Positions 29,978-41,978 of a stretch of DNA of 64,000 bases are shown in pieces. The stretch's first letter is position 1; every line of letters starts with the position of its first letter. Origin of the DNA: Ostrinia nubilalis (lineage: Eukaryota; Arthropoda; Insecta; Lepidoptera; Crambidae); the NCBI RefSeq assembly GCF_963855985.1, contig NC_087104.1, positions 5,890,001-5,954,000 of the forward strand, written 5' to 3'. The translations under genes were made by a program, and so were the position numbers. The notes under the pieces are model-generated. The model ran no database searches and was not told where the DNA came from. It saw nothing but the letters and a program-made list of their open reading frames with translations.

Positions 29978-32970
29978 CGTACCTATGTGTTCATTTCTGA
30001 CGATAATGGGTGTAGTAGAGCCCTTAATAAAATTGACTTTTATTTACTTTTATACAGTTTAGTCTCAAGAAATTGTAATATCTGTTCACATTTCCTACCA
30101 AGCTACGTGATACGTTGACAAAACTAATACGATTACGATAGTTCAAACCTTACGTCTCTATTATACCAAGTTCGTTCAACGTACAAATATAACACGTCAA
30201 TAAATAACGTAATAATCCGTACAAATCGTCAGCCGGTAAGAAGTGCAATAATGGCCCAGATAAGCCGGATTGAGGCTCTGCCCCAATGCGGCTCCCCGCA
30301 GGACAATTAGCTGTCAACGCCGCCTCAGTTAATACTAGGGCACCAAGGACAGAGGGCAGTGGAGTCGCTGAACATGTAAAACTTTTTATTTATCATCATC
30401 CTCATCATGTCACATAGCCTCCCCTGTAGCACGATCGGGATAACTTATACTGTCTGATTTTAATCTAGTTTTCTACACTTAATGATAGGTACGAGATTGT
30501 CTATTTCGTCAATGATTGAGCTGTGAGAAAAGCTTTTGGGCAGGATTTTTTTTATTTTTGGGTAATTTTGCTCTATATTTACCTCTGGCGGCGAGGTCTT
30601 TCATGATATAAGATAATTCACATGACTCATTTTTGGGGCGTCTTGTTGTTATTTTGTGACAAAGAATAAATAAACATACTTTACCAAAAACAACAAGCTA
30701 ATTTATGTTTTGCCTTTCGACTCCTCTCATTTCTGTTCTCAAAGCCAACAGGCATCGCCAGGACGGCGCTTGAGGTTGCCCTCGGTCGCACACGTCATCG
30801 TGACGCGTCATCTTGATACTTACGCCTTTATCGCGGATTCGCTTCACTCAATTAGGTATGATTTTATGAAAACATACTTGATGACATTAGGGAAGGGGTC
30901 TTTGCCCTTTGATTATGATGTAATATTAAGTTTCAAAGTTGAATTTTGTTTGAAACTTTGTGAAAAAAATATGATTCAACAGCGTAGGTGCCGGTATAAG
31001 TATTATAATTTGGAAGTTGTGCAGTATCGTTTGTATGACGCATTGCTACGGCTACGCGTAAGTACGCCTGGAAACTAAACTACTTCTTGTATTTGGAGAA
31101 GCTTATGTATACTGTAAGTGATAAACTAAATCTCTGTGAATACTTTGGTAGTTTTTTAGTTTTCAGGAATTTATTAAGTTTCCAGGAATTTGTTTTAATT
31201 TTCCTCATACAAATAGTTGAAAAAAAAAATACTTATATGAACCAGCCATTCATGTTGCGATTTTAACGCTTACCTACATATTAAGGTTATTTTATTGACA
31301 TAAGTACCTAGATAGTCTAAAACATGAAACCATGTCACAAAGCTCAAAATCCTCTCATTACTTCAATTAAACCGCCAAATTCCATCGTTTCGAAACGCGT
31401 CAATCTCCTGCCCATATACAGCTTCTAGCTCTATATTTAGCGAGCATAAGCACTAATACGGTGCTCAGAATTCGGTAACGGTTTGATAAATGACAACGTG
31501 TATAATGTTACCGCGGTGCGTGAGAAATACCGCCTCTGGTGACGCGGGCTAGGGTTACAACTCACTCGTGTTGGATGCTACTGGCCGCTTGGGACTGGTG
31601 ATTTGACTCTTTATCTATTTGTGTAGAATAGGTACTTGTAGACTTACAAGGCAATTATAACGCGCTTATAAGCTTAAAAATTATGATTGTTGGTCGTGAG
31701 CATGACTTCTTGACCAAAATACCGCAGTGTCTCAAGAAGTATTCAACCAGTGTGTGCAATGATGCAAAACGAAAACAGGAGACGTGGACTAATGGCCTCT
31801 AAAGAAGGCTCAAGTTCACCCAAAAGGCTATAGATAATCAGGAATGAAGAGAACAAAAGAACATAACTGGCATAGCCCAAAGAATTGTCAAAATTAAGTC
31901 ACAGTGGCACATAGCTCATATAAAAGTTTGCGAATGGCGATCACTTTGATGTGAAATCTAAAAAATACTGTATGAAGTAAATAAGTAACTATTCGGTTCC
32001 ACTGAAATAGAAACATAAGGCCTTCTGCACATAGAAATAAAAATTTAAAGAGATCACATCTACAGTGCTAAGTGGAACCAATCGATTTCCTATAGAAAAA
32101 TCAGTTCGCAGCGTCCGAGTATGTCATTCACGTGTCGAGTCTCGAGTGACAATCAATTATTGCGGGTAAATAAAGTCCCAACGCCACATATTAGCTTACT
32201 CAATGATCGAGTTTCAGAATAGGAAGTAATCTAGTGTTTCACAATCATATTTTTGTCACAACAGTGCTGTGGTTGTTGTATCTTTTTGACACACGGTCAG
32301 ATTTTGATTTATAGTTACTAGCGTAGACACATGGCTTCGTTCGTCTGTGTTATGAGCTTACGAGTGTCTGTAGTGTGAGTACCTATGCATAAATATAGCT
32401 TGCGTCTCGTGATGATAAATTGGTTAATGGGTAGTGATAAAGGTACCTAATTAATTATGGTACCTACCTAGTTACCTAAGACCCAATGATGATTGTTTTT
32501 TTTTTCACATGTACAAGACACTCTCTTCATAAGTAATTTCCTGTAGGTATAACTTAAACGGAACAATATTGTCTCATCAGAAGTGAAAAGGAAGAAACTT
32601 TTATGATTATCTTAGGGTAACACCATTCTGTATTTTTATTACTGGCTCATCGAATTCCATGTTAACAATACATATAAAACTTTAAGACAGAAATATAACA
32701 TTGAATTGAATGGTAGCTGTCCCCTATTAGAATGACATCGCGACAATATAATAGAAAGTGTAACTTTACATGTCTGTCTTTTGAAAAAGGGAAATCAAAG
32801 AATGTAAGGACACTGCTTTGAGGTTAATGAAGAGGCTACCAAGTCTGTTCTACAATAGTGAGCACATCATGCTAATGTTCCTTTATCTAGAACCCTAGAA
32901 CAAGGTGAATCATCACAGAGTGCCTTAAGTTATTTCATAATTTATGTGTCTGAAAATATATGGTCAATTT
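29978..32970. other. non-coding, two motif-rich patches
   Basis: 30230-30370 and 31370-31560 are GC-richer and free of repeat hallmarks; they could be regulatory. 30385-30450 carries a minus-strand GAT-tail remnant (ATCATCATCCTCATCATG). 32095-32390 has an initiator-like TCAGTTCGCAGCG and an ATG (32331) opening 14 codons (MASFVCVMSLRVSV) to a GTGAGT, a weak first-exon candidate. Confidence 0.25.
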
Positions 32971-32974
32971 CGTT

Positions 32975-33070
32975 CGTTGCTCGTCATTTCAGCCAAATGA
33001 CGTTCACTACAGAGCCTTCCCCAAGGATTTCCACAACACAACCTTCATCAGATCCTTCAGAGAACCTTCT
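32975..33070 (-). repeat. RTE-like LINE 3' end fragment, AACG-tail type
   Basis: CGTTGCTCGTCATTTCAGCC, AAATGACGTTCACTACAGAG, CAAGGATTTCCACAAC: the minus strand is the VQQW...SFG end. The rest is lost. Confidence 0.5.
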
Positions 33071-33858
33071 CCATCTAAAAAGATGGTCAATTTTATTTCA
33101 TGAAAATGAAAAAGTTTATTTTAACGTATCAGCGTATTTTGCCATACATCTCAATTAATTTCTTTTCTTTTCAAATGTTAGCGTGAATCTCGTTGTTCGT
33201 ATGAGATCATCAAATCAGAGGTGTGAAGAAATAAAACGCTGCTCCAATGCTAATGGTTCGGGAATTGGATCCATTGCTTTGTCGACGATGATTTCATTTT
33301 TAATAGTGGCAAAATAATTTATTGAGGCCTATGTTACGTTTAGATAACAATCGTTTTGTTTCACTACATATCTAGTATCTACCTTTATTAGCCACTATGG
33401 AAATGAGCATTTTTTGTCGATGGAGAAAAGAGACAAAATGATACCACGGAAAAATGACATTTTTACAAAGTAATAGTTGCTTAAATCGTGAATTCTCTCA
33501 AACAAATAGTATTATGATCTCAAAGTACCTAATAATTATGAACTACCTGAGGATCGAGGTTCAATCAAGAAAATCATTCATCACTGGACTTTACAACGTG
33601 TTCACAGTTCAGTTTATTCATATCAATAGTTTCGTCAATACAATATCTTCGTAAAATTATAACTAAAATAAAAACTCGTCAAAAATAACACAAGGTATCC
33701 TGAAATAAACACTATTAACAAATAATAACATAAAAATCATGCTAGCATCTCGGAAACGAGCTGGGACGTTGACGGATGCGAGGAAATGGGACGGCTCCAT
33801 CATGCAACACGTTTTTTGTATTTTTATGAAACTCATATTAAAAACGCGAAAGTTAAGC
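33071..33858. other. non-coding, no gene seen
   Basis: The open frames 33454-33654 and 33941-33663 (minus) have no supporting signals. Confidence 0.35.
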
Positions 33859-34030
33859 CTAGGCGCAGACCACCGACTTTTAGTTGGCTGATACTTAGAT
33901 GGGCCCGATTTTAATTTGTATGAAGAATCGGCCGATACCAAATCGGTGTAATGTGCGCACTTCCATACATCATGCCCATACTGATCAACTGCCCGACTCG
34001 GCCGACAAATAATCGATGGTCTGCGCCTAG
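33859..34030. mobile_element. MITE, GGCGCAGACCACCGACTTTT copy of the CGGCCGATAGTT family
   Basis: The ends CTAGGCGCAGACCACCGACT and CGATGGTCTGCGCCTAG are inverted. The interior TGTATGAAGAATCGGCCGAT and ATACTGATCAACTGCCCGAC matches 41804-41978. Confidence 0.8.
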
Positions 34031-34094
34031 ACTAAGTCAGCCCTTATGACTGTTGCCTTTTTCGCCTACATACATATTGGTTACTTTTGATATT

Positions 34095-34200
34095 TATAAG
34101 CATTATGGACAAAAGTTTCCCCCAAGAATTTTCACAACGACCGGTTCTGCGCTGCCAGCATCCAGTATTCATTGCGGGTTCCAAGACAGTTACTACTACT
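34095..34200 (-). repeat. RTE-like LINE 3' end fragment
   Basis: TTCCCCCAAGAATTTTCACA, ACGACCGGTTCTGCGCTGCC and AGCATCCAG: the minus strand is the decayed W-M-x-A-A-Q-D-R region. It is directly followed by the MITE at 34204. Confidence 0.55.
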
Positions 34201-34203
34201 AAA

Positions 34204-34414
34204 GCTCGGTCCGTGAGCACGTAGAATTTTGTCCAATGACCCCTAGCTACCAATCCCGCTAATTATGCTCGCGCGTAATTATATTGCAGTCGCGACTGTG
34301 CGACTGGCACCCGCAGTGAGTGTGCGAGCGCGATAGCAACATAATTACGCGCGAGCGATAAGGATGGGTAGCTTGGGGTCATTGGACAAAATTCTACGTG
34401 CTCACGGACCAGAC
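34204..34414. mobile_element. MITE, GCCTGGTCCGTGAGCACG family, copy 2
   Basis: Terminal inverted repeats GGTCCGTGAGCACGTAGAAT and its inverse, with CGCGCGTAATTATATTGC inside. Compared with copy 1 the central part is inverted in order of the GTGCGACTG block, suggesting internal recombination or a flip. Confidence 0.85.
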
Positions 34415-34966
34415 TATACAGGGGCTACTTAACCTTCACTGGTTGGTTTTCATTGGAGGCCAAGCTGTAGATCCTGGCTGTACAGACGTTAATACTGGGA
34501 CGTGTAAAAGTGCTTTTTAAAAGCCTATTTGCAAAAATAAATGAGTTTTTTATCAGTTTTTTACAGGAGTTGCAGGGAGAGTGTGATGGGATAAGTCCCG
34601 TTTCCAGCATCCATCTGCTTTCTTTCATTACAAAACATACAGGTCAGGTAGGTTATTTATTTTTTTACTAGTAAATAAGGCATAATTTATGTAAGTCATC
34701 GGTCATCAGAGTCCAGTACTCTCAACAATTTCACTAAAGAGCCAACAACAGAATGCAAATCTTCACTCCACTCGTCATTCACCCACTACACGCTTCTGCT
34801 ACAACTACGCGTTACTACGGTGATATTGCGGCAGCAATGGACCCTAGTGCAGAGGGCTCGTTTGTAAGAAGATGTCAAGTTGACAGCATACATTTTATCA
34901 CAAAATAGCACCTGTTACATTAAGACATAATATACCGCTTTGCTAGCTTGACTTGTTGTCGTTTTA

Positions 34967-35072
34967 ACTTCATCATCATCATCATCTCAGCCGTAGGACG
35001 TCCACTGCTGAACATAGGCCTCCCCCAATGCTTTCCATTTTGCCCGGTTGGTAGCGGCCTGCGTCCAGTTTT
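34967..35072 (-). repeat. RTE-like LINE 3' end, GAT-tail type
   Basis: On the minus strand: WTQAATNRAKWKALGEAYVQ-type reading, altered in places, ending QWTSYG-stop, then (GAT)5. Plus-strand landmarks are CTCAGCCGTAGGACGTCCAC and GCCCGGTTGGTAGCGGCCTG. The frame is interrupted, so this is a dead 5'-truncated copy. Confidence 0.7.
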
Positions 35073-37632
35073 AACTTGTATTAAGCTAAGTGTTTATAAA
35101 CTAAAAGTTTATTTCTGCCGCCAATTCTTAAAGGTTATGGTCATTACTCATTATAAAAAAGAAGTTTCGATATTTTTTTCTAATTATGCTATTGTATCAA
35201 GTAGCACAGATTTTTTTAAAAACTAACACTAACCTATTAAAGTTTGAAATTCAGCAATGACTAACATTTACCTACCTAAGCACCTTCTTTGTTTAAAGTC
35301 AGGAAAATTTCATGGATATGTCTTTCAGTTGTCACATAATACGACAGACATTTTTCCGAAACCTAATAATTTAGAAAGAAAGAAAGATACATTTATTACA
35401 ATGGACCTCACACAAATACAGGCAATTACATAGACATGACAGAGGCACATAATAATGGAAGAAGAAAAAAAAAATTAGTGATTCATCTCGTGGTTCTTAA
35501 AAGTGTGAATGAACCTACTACATTTCTTCCAACTGCGTCTTTATGGTCATATTTACTCTCCAAACACTCGAATGTAGGTCAACACACTCTGTCACCAAGC
35601 AGCAGAGTTCAAAGTTCGATGAAAAGAAAATTCATATGGTGCCATACGTCACAGCTATCGGATATAATAAAGTGATTCCATAGCTATGGTAATGAAACTG
35701 TTCCGATAGTGCTCTTGGCTGTTATGAATATAGTGCTTCTTTATAATTTGTGATGTGTGAAATACTAATTAAAATGCTGTCTAGAATACATTTTCTCTAT
35801 TTACACATATGTATTGTGTGTTACGCTATTATAACTCTACTATTGAATTTTTTGGAAAACTTATTCTATTCTTAACTTTTTAGCACATTCCGGTTTAAAG
35901 ATTTTTCCGCGTGAAGTAGCGGTAATATTTTGGTAAATAAAGAAAAAAGAGTCTTGTGTCGTACAGCCGAACTTTAGGTAAGTTACAACACTGTTATATC
36001 TTATTATTCGTATTCAAAGTATAAAAATATATTTATTTTATGAATCGAAAATAAAAGAAAATAGTATTTATTTCATTCTGCACAAATCACAGATATTTCC
36101 TTTTTACTGCTTTATCTTTCACTGAAAATTTTTTTAGCAACGCGTCGAGACAATTACATACTAATAGTAATTTCACAAAATCTGATATTAAAAAATAATT
36201 AAAAGTCATGAAACTTAAAAGAAAAAAAAAAATGATGATAGAGATGTGATAACAATATTTTTGGTCCAGCCCAAGTAAACCAAAACAGTTCATTTAAGTC
36301 CTATAAATAAAACTCCCCTTTTATTCTAAAATGCTCAAGCCTCCAAAACCACAATCACATTCCACATTGTCCGAAGCAATACCAGGTACTATTCCCGTGA
36401 TCGCGTACAATAAGTATTAGATTCTATTGCGGAGTTACCCATCGCACTATAGTCACCATCCGAGCGCGTTCCGGCGTAGACGCGGGTTAGATCGCGCCGG
36501 CAATAACAAACGAACTTTCAGTAAACAAACTTTGTTAATTCAGTTTTCGAAACGGTTTTTGTTTTTAGTGAATGAATTTGTGAATGATTTTTCTTTGCGG
36601 CCAGTACTTTTTGAGGTTAGTACAGTTTTTTTTTCGGAAAATGCACTGGGGCATTTTCTTTACTGTGCTTCGTTTTAAGGGATAGTAACACGTGTTTTTA
36701 ATCTTTTAAGGTATTTTTTAATTTGACGCGTTTAAACCAACAGCAACAATGTAACAGACTATTTTTGTTCAATTTTCAAAACTGTCAATAGAAAATTTTG
36801 CCGCCAAAAACGTTTTCTAATACAAATGCAAGTATCGTTTTATCTATCAAATTCCGGTACCGGACGTTCACGCGGTTCAATGAAGTAACCTTAACCCTTT
36901 GCTCCGAACTTAGTGCCATATCGTAGACAATATTGCAAAACGTTCGTATAATTACACATTTAAATTAATCAAGAATGGAGTTTTATTGTTGTTTAATCGT
37001 TGTAGGGACAGATTTCAGGAGTGTGTGTTACTTAAAAATTGTTATTGATTTTGCAAAAAAAGGTAAAAGTTAATTTTTTCAAATGGATCAAGACTATAGA
37101 AGAATACGATTAATACAAGATTGCGTTAATAAGTTATTTCAATATTCGTGCAAATATTACTTACTTTAAATATCGATACGAAATATTTATTAACTTTTTA
37201 AAAATAGAACTAAAACTAAACTTTAACTGCATGAAACATTAGTTAAAAATAAACCGAATACGTGACCATTGTAATGTTTTAATTAGGTGGAACACGGTGA
37301 ATGGAATTCATTCATTAAAATTGTAATTTATGCAAAATACTTATCAGTTTATTGACATGTGATAGGTTGTTACAATCGGAACGATTTTTTATCGATGCTT
37401 TTTAGATCGATCGCGCGCGTATTTATGAACGTATCCCGTTTTTCGATATTTCGTCAGAAATTTTCGTATGTACACAAGTGGAGATCGATGCCATTTAATT
37501 TTAACATAATAATACTAGCATATAGCATCAACCATAAAATTTTACATGAATGCTTTTTAATTTAATAATATTTTAAAAATTCACTATAATTATCTCCACT
37601 CACAGCATAGTGTAGTTGCGTATTTTGCGTTC
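35073..37632. other. non-coding with a CpG-rich patch at 36440-36620
   Basis: 36465-36505 (GAGCGCGTTCCGGCGTAGAC, GATCGCGCCGG) stands out from the A+T background. It is followed by a TTTCAGTAAAC initiator-like motif and, at about 36614, a GAG/GTTAGT possible donor. This would suit a 5'UTR exon of a plus-strand gene such as the one starting at 54319, but nothing links them directly. The rest shows no coding signal. Confidence 0.25.
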
Positions 37633-37753
37633 TTACCCGTACTAATAAAAAGTTACACAGTTGTTGAACACTGTTTTAAAATGACATTTCCATACTAAAC
37701 GTCACTTTAAAACACTGTTCAACGAGCGTGTAAGTTTTATTAGTAAGGGGGTT
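37633..37753. mobile_element. MITE with ACTAATAAAA arms
   Basis: TACTAATAAAAAGTTACAC and TTGAACACTGTTTTAAAATG on the left are inverted as CACTTTAAAACACTGTTCAA and GTAAGTTTTATTAGTA on the right. The loop contains CATTTCCATACTAAAC. Confidence 0.75.
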
Positions 37754-38157
37754 AGTTTTTAATATGTATAATTTTTCAGTGGAGGTGCGAATTGCAAAAA
37801 AAAAAACTTTAATACGTGCAATACCTTTCTTTTTTTGCTTGTCGTCAGCCACTCAATAAAGTTTTCACAGCTACCTATTTTTCTTTCATGCCATTAATGT
37901 GAGGAAATCATAACCAATTCATTGTCAAGATAATATGGAACCAGGTTATCAATACGACCCTGAGTGATTGACAATGATTTTAAATTTTCTTTGCCAAGTT
38001 TTTTGTTGAGTTTTTTCATTATCGAATTGGATCCGTTTGAAATAAATGTAAATTTAGTTTTTTCGCGAAACGTCGTTATTATTTTGATAGGCGTATTTAT
38101 TGCCGTAAAATCATCTCCCATTTTATGGCAATTGGAGTGGATGTAGCTATCAAGTGC

Positions 38158-38485
38158 TGGGGCAGAAAAGTTCCTCGAGTGTCAGACGTAGTGTGGGCAG
38201 GCCACCCACTAGGTGGACCGACGATCTGGTGAAGGTCGCGAAGTCTGGATGCGGGCAGCGCAGGACGGTCTTTGTGGAAATCCTTGAGGAGGCCCTTGTC
38301 CAGCAGTGGACGTCATTCGACTGAAAGGAACGAAGTGGATATGTCACCGTAAAATTGTGAATTCCGTCAGATTATAATCTGACGTAGTTAAATTACAATC
38401 TAACCTAACCTAACCCACTGTTAGTTTACAATCTAACGCGTTATATTATAAACTGTCAGAGTTAACAATTTCTCGTTGACAGATA
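38158..38485 (+). mobile_element. LINE-derived insertion flanked by a 14-bp direct repeat
   Basis: TAGCTATCAAGTGC stands at 38144-38157 and again at 38486-38499. Between them is the carboxyl end of an RTE-like frame (GRPPTRWTDDLVKVA, then frameshifted to VQQWTSF) ending near 38325, with a GGAACGAAG tail, a perfect 20-bp palindrome CGTCAGATTATAATCTGACG (38365-38384) and a telomere-like CTAACCTAACCTAACCC run. The flanking repeat is a likely target duplication. Confidence 0.65.
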
Positions 38486-38944
38486 TAGCTATCAAGTGCA
38501 CCCATCATTGATTTGACCTGTGTCAGTTCACAACTATATACATACACAAAATATGTCCATAGTTATAGTATTTTAGGCATATTGAAGAAAGCTAGTTTAT
38601 AATTACTTAAATTCGTATTATAGCTATCGCTAAGTCAATGCCTGGGGTAGGTATGAGAGCGTCACAAGAGGGTGTTTTTGTGGAGACTTCAGATCCGAAT
38701 ATCCAACCAGTATTTTGGCACTTTTCACATCATAACATGTCAATGTCACCCCTCCCGTGCCGCTGCCATACTTCGCACGCGTGAAAATAGTTTGAATAAA
38801 ATTTCCCGTTTTTGCAACATTTTTCTCTACTGCTCCGCCCTTATTCGTTTAAGGGTGATGTTACAATAGCCCATTGCCTAAACATAATCCGATTAGCGCG
38901 TCAAGTCAAGCAAACGAACAAACTCTTCAGCTTTATAACATTAA

Positions 38945-39232
38945 GGCTGAGTTGCACCACCTAACTTTAACAGTGACTATAACGATTAACCGGTGCTTTT
39001 TGTATGAAGTTTGACAGATTTTTGACGTTGTCAAAGTTAAAGTACTTCTTCTTCTTCTTCTTTTATTTTGGCGACGGCTTGGTTTTGAGAACCATGATTT
39101 CGCCAATGTCACGTAAACAGCTTTGACAAAGTTACAGGGTTTTAAGAGAGAAAAAAAATTACAATATTTAATTTTTTAACAATAAGCGAAATTATTTGTG
39201 TGAAAGTTAAAGTAAGTTGGTGCAACCCAGCC
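38945..39232. mobile_element. MITE, GGCTGAGTTGCACC family, copy 4, interrupted
   Basis: GGCTGAGTTGCACCACCTAA on the left, TTGGTGCAACCCAGCC on the right. The 158-bp insertion at 39045-39202 separates two copies of AAAGTTAAAGTA. Confidence 0.85.
39045..39202 (-). mobile_element. GAA-tailed retroelement 3' end inserted in a MITE
   Basis: On the minus strand it carries GACATTGGCGAAATCATGGT, TCTCAAAACCAAGCCGTCGC, CAAAATAAAAGAAGAAGAAG. AAAGTTAAAGTA is duplicated on both sides (39033-39044, 39203-39214), a 12-bp target duplication as expected of LINE-type insertion. A related copy is at 45878-45975. Confidence 0.8.
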
Positions 39233-39561
39233 TTAGTTGTAGATGATGGTCTTCTCTTCATACAGAAATAATAATTTTATAGCGACAACTAACAACAATT
39301 TAGTACAGAAGTTTAGTACAGAACCCACTGTACTTACTCTTATTACACTAACGGTGTGTCAACCAGCTTTTTGTGAATGAAAATTATCACACGACGATCT
39401 TATTTGCCAATTACTTTTGATTATAATTGATGCTATCGACCGGTATTTATAATTCGATCTCATTGATAGCCATTAGTAGACGTTCATCCTCTTGTAATCA
39501 ATTTAAGAGATGTTATAAAAAGATATATACAACAGTCAGAGCTAATCTCCACCTACACTAA

Positions 39562-39711
39562 CACCCGTATTCACAAACGATGCTTGCTTAAGTGAAGTTG
39601 CAAATCGAACGCACAGCGTTGAATATAGCTCTGTAATTGGTTCGTGTGTCACCCTGTGCGTTCACGCGCACTGTGAGACCTCGTACTTAGTAATGTTTGT
39701 GAATACGGGCG
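39562..39711. mobile_element. MITE, CGCCCGTATTCACAAAC family, copy 2 (inverted)
   Basis: The ends CACCCGTATTCACAAACGAT and GTTTGTGAATACGGGCG. TAA at 39559-39561 and TTA at 39712-39714. The next MITE begins right after that TTA. Confidence 0.85.
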
Positions 39712-39714
39712 TTA

Positions 39715-39824
39715 GGCTGAGTTTCACCCTTACTTTAACTTTAACAAACGTCAAAAATCTGTCAAGCTCCATATAAAAAGCACCGGTTATTGTTACGGTT
39801 AAAATAAAGTGGTGCAACTCAGCC
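39715..39824. mobile_element. MITE, GGCTGAGTTGCACC family, copy 5
   Basis: GGCTGAGTTTCACCCTTACT to GTGGTGCAACTCAGCC, with TTA before and TAA after. It abuts the previous MITE with only the shared TTA between. Confidence 0.85.
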
Positions 39825-41800
39825 TAAGACCCCATGAGTTTGGTATCGATTGCTATTGAAATCAATCAAAATTAAATTAGCAGAAAAACAGTTTCTACAA
39901 TTGAATTTGGAAAGAAAAACAAAGAAAACCAGTTTTTTTGGCAAAAGCAAAAATACCTTGTTTTTAACATGTCGTTAATTTTCGCATAATACTCGCTCTA
40001 CCCTTTACTTTGATGAGTCCAAAAATATAAATGTTTTGTATTTTTTTTTTTACCTAAATCCACAAAGCGTGGTTATGCCAAATAAAAGAGCAAACTTAAC
40101 TTTTACGCCATACTTTGTTCTTAGTTACGTCACTATTTACAAATAAATCGTGTTCGGCGAGAATGCGCACACGCATATTAACATGTCAATCCTAAGATCA
40201 AAAGCATGTTCGGTATATTAGCCAGTGAAACTCGTTAATAGCTACTTTATAATTAGGTTATTGATCTATCAGAACACTGATACATCTAAAAAAACGATAT
40301 CATTTGAGTTATATTTATTGTTGATCATTATCTTATCACTTTTCGTCTTCGAATACAACTTCATTATCGGTTAAGTGATTCTAATCGCTTTATTAGAAAT
40401 GTGGTATCGGATGTTTTTGACATTTAAAAAAACCTTCAAGTAAGCAAGGTGCATATTATTTAAAAAAAAATGCATCTCTCGGATTTTTTTCATAATGGTT
40501 TCCTTTGCCTCAAATAATTTGCTCAAAAAAAGCTTAGGCTTAACTTTTTTTTAGATAACCACAGATCACGTTCTATTTTCAATGAGCGCTACATTTACTG
40601 TATACCGTTATGAATGAAAAAAAAAGTCTACGATCAATTTCAGCCAGTGTCACTCTATTTTTTCTTGTTCCTCATTCAAATTGGAGTGGTGACTAATTAG
40701 AGATGAAACAAAGACTGATTTTGTATTCAGCCAGTGTCCTGTGTGATTTAGGGCCGCGATAAGCTATCGTCGGATGGTTTAACGGTCGATCGTGTGATTT
40801 TTCTATTGGGCCCGCATGTAGGTCGCATGCGCTTGAACCGATAATAGCGTGTTGCAAGTGCACTATAGTTCGAAGTCCTTTTGAAAAGAGAATAACGTGA
40901 ATGCTCAACTGTTTTTTATGTTACGGCCTAAAAAGATTGCAAAATGTTTTAGTAGGCTACGTTTCATAAAAAGCTGACTGAATGGTTGAGGTTTTTAGTA
41001 GCCTTAAAACTGTTTTTGAAATTCATAACATTTAGATACCTAAAAAAAATCTAAATCGTACTAATGTTCTTTTCACCGTTTTCTTTTTACGTACAATAAA
41101 AAAAATGCAAATGTTAGACAAAATTTTAGGTGTAACCCAGTTAATCTCTTTGAAAATGGTCGTTAGTATTTTACAATGATACATTACTTTAACAAAGTCT
41201 AGACAGTTTTATAGACTGCCTGTTAGCCTATTTTTTAATACACATACCTGGTAACTTCTGTTTTAAAATGAACTAACTGGCTATTTAGCCGTTTTATGGA
41301 GCTGTAAACTAGTATATTTCTTCCAGATATGAAAGTCTACCTAAATCATAAACTAGTTCATTAGAGCCCAGTTTGAAAAACGAGGGAAACGCTTATTCGT
41401 TCTAGAAAAACATAAAATGCATCTGGCTGTTTATTATCTGACTAGTTATTATTATGTGAAAACGATATCCCAATGCTATTGCAGATTTTCCGTGACGTAG
41501 TTATGTTTTATTAATGTGAAAATACATTTAATTTTATTAGTAAAACAAACTTACAAAGATTATTGATAAGTTCTTAGAAGCTCTATAATCCACGATACTT
41601 ACTGATTCCTAAAGATATGTTAAAGATTTTAGAATATTCATGTAACCTAAGATTTCTACTGGCCGCATGTTGTCCTTAATTACCTACTTAAATAAAAAAT
41701 ATATTTAAAAATACTTGTTACCACTGATAAATAATGCATATTAGTTCAGAAAAACGGCGGGAAAATTTTGACATTTTGCCGCCATTTTTAAAGAATTTGC
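39825..41800. other. non-coding, no gene seen
   Basis: 40690-40910 is GC-richer (TTTAGGGCCGCGATAAGC, CGGTCGATCGTGTGATTT) without repeat structure I can define. The rest is A+T-rich. Confidence 0.35.
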
Positions 41801-41803
41801 TAA

Positions 41804-41978
41804 GAGTAGGCGCACACCGTTGATTTTTAGTTGGCCGATAGTTGTGCCCGATTTCAAATTGTATGAAGAATCGGCCCAATCGAATCGGCGTAGTGTGCGC
41901 ACTCCCATACATGCCCATACTGATCAACTGCCCGACTAAACTATCGGCCGACGAAAAATCAACGGTGTGCGCCTACTC
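41804..41978. mobile_element. MITE, GAGTAGGCGCACACCG ends, TAA duplication
   Basis: Terminal inverted repeats of about 37 bp (GAGTAGGCGCACACCGTTGA onward) with TAA on both sides (41801-41803, 41979-41981). Best preserved member of the CGGCCGATAGTT family. The open frames on both strands here are shadows. Confidence 0.9.

Noticed and set aside
30710..31078. 122-codon plus-strand open frame
   Set aside because: No splice sites, no recognisable domain, and the composition follows the local DNA; treated as chance.
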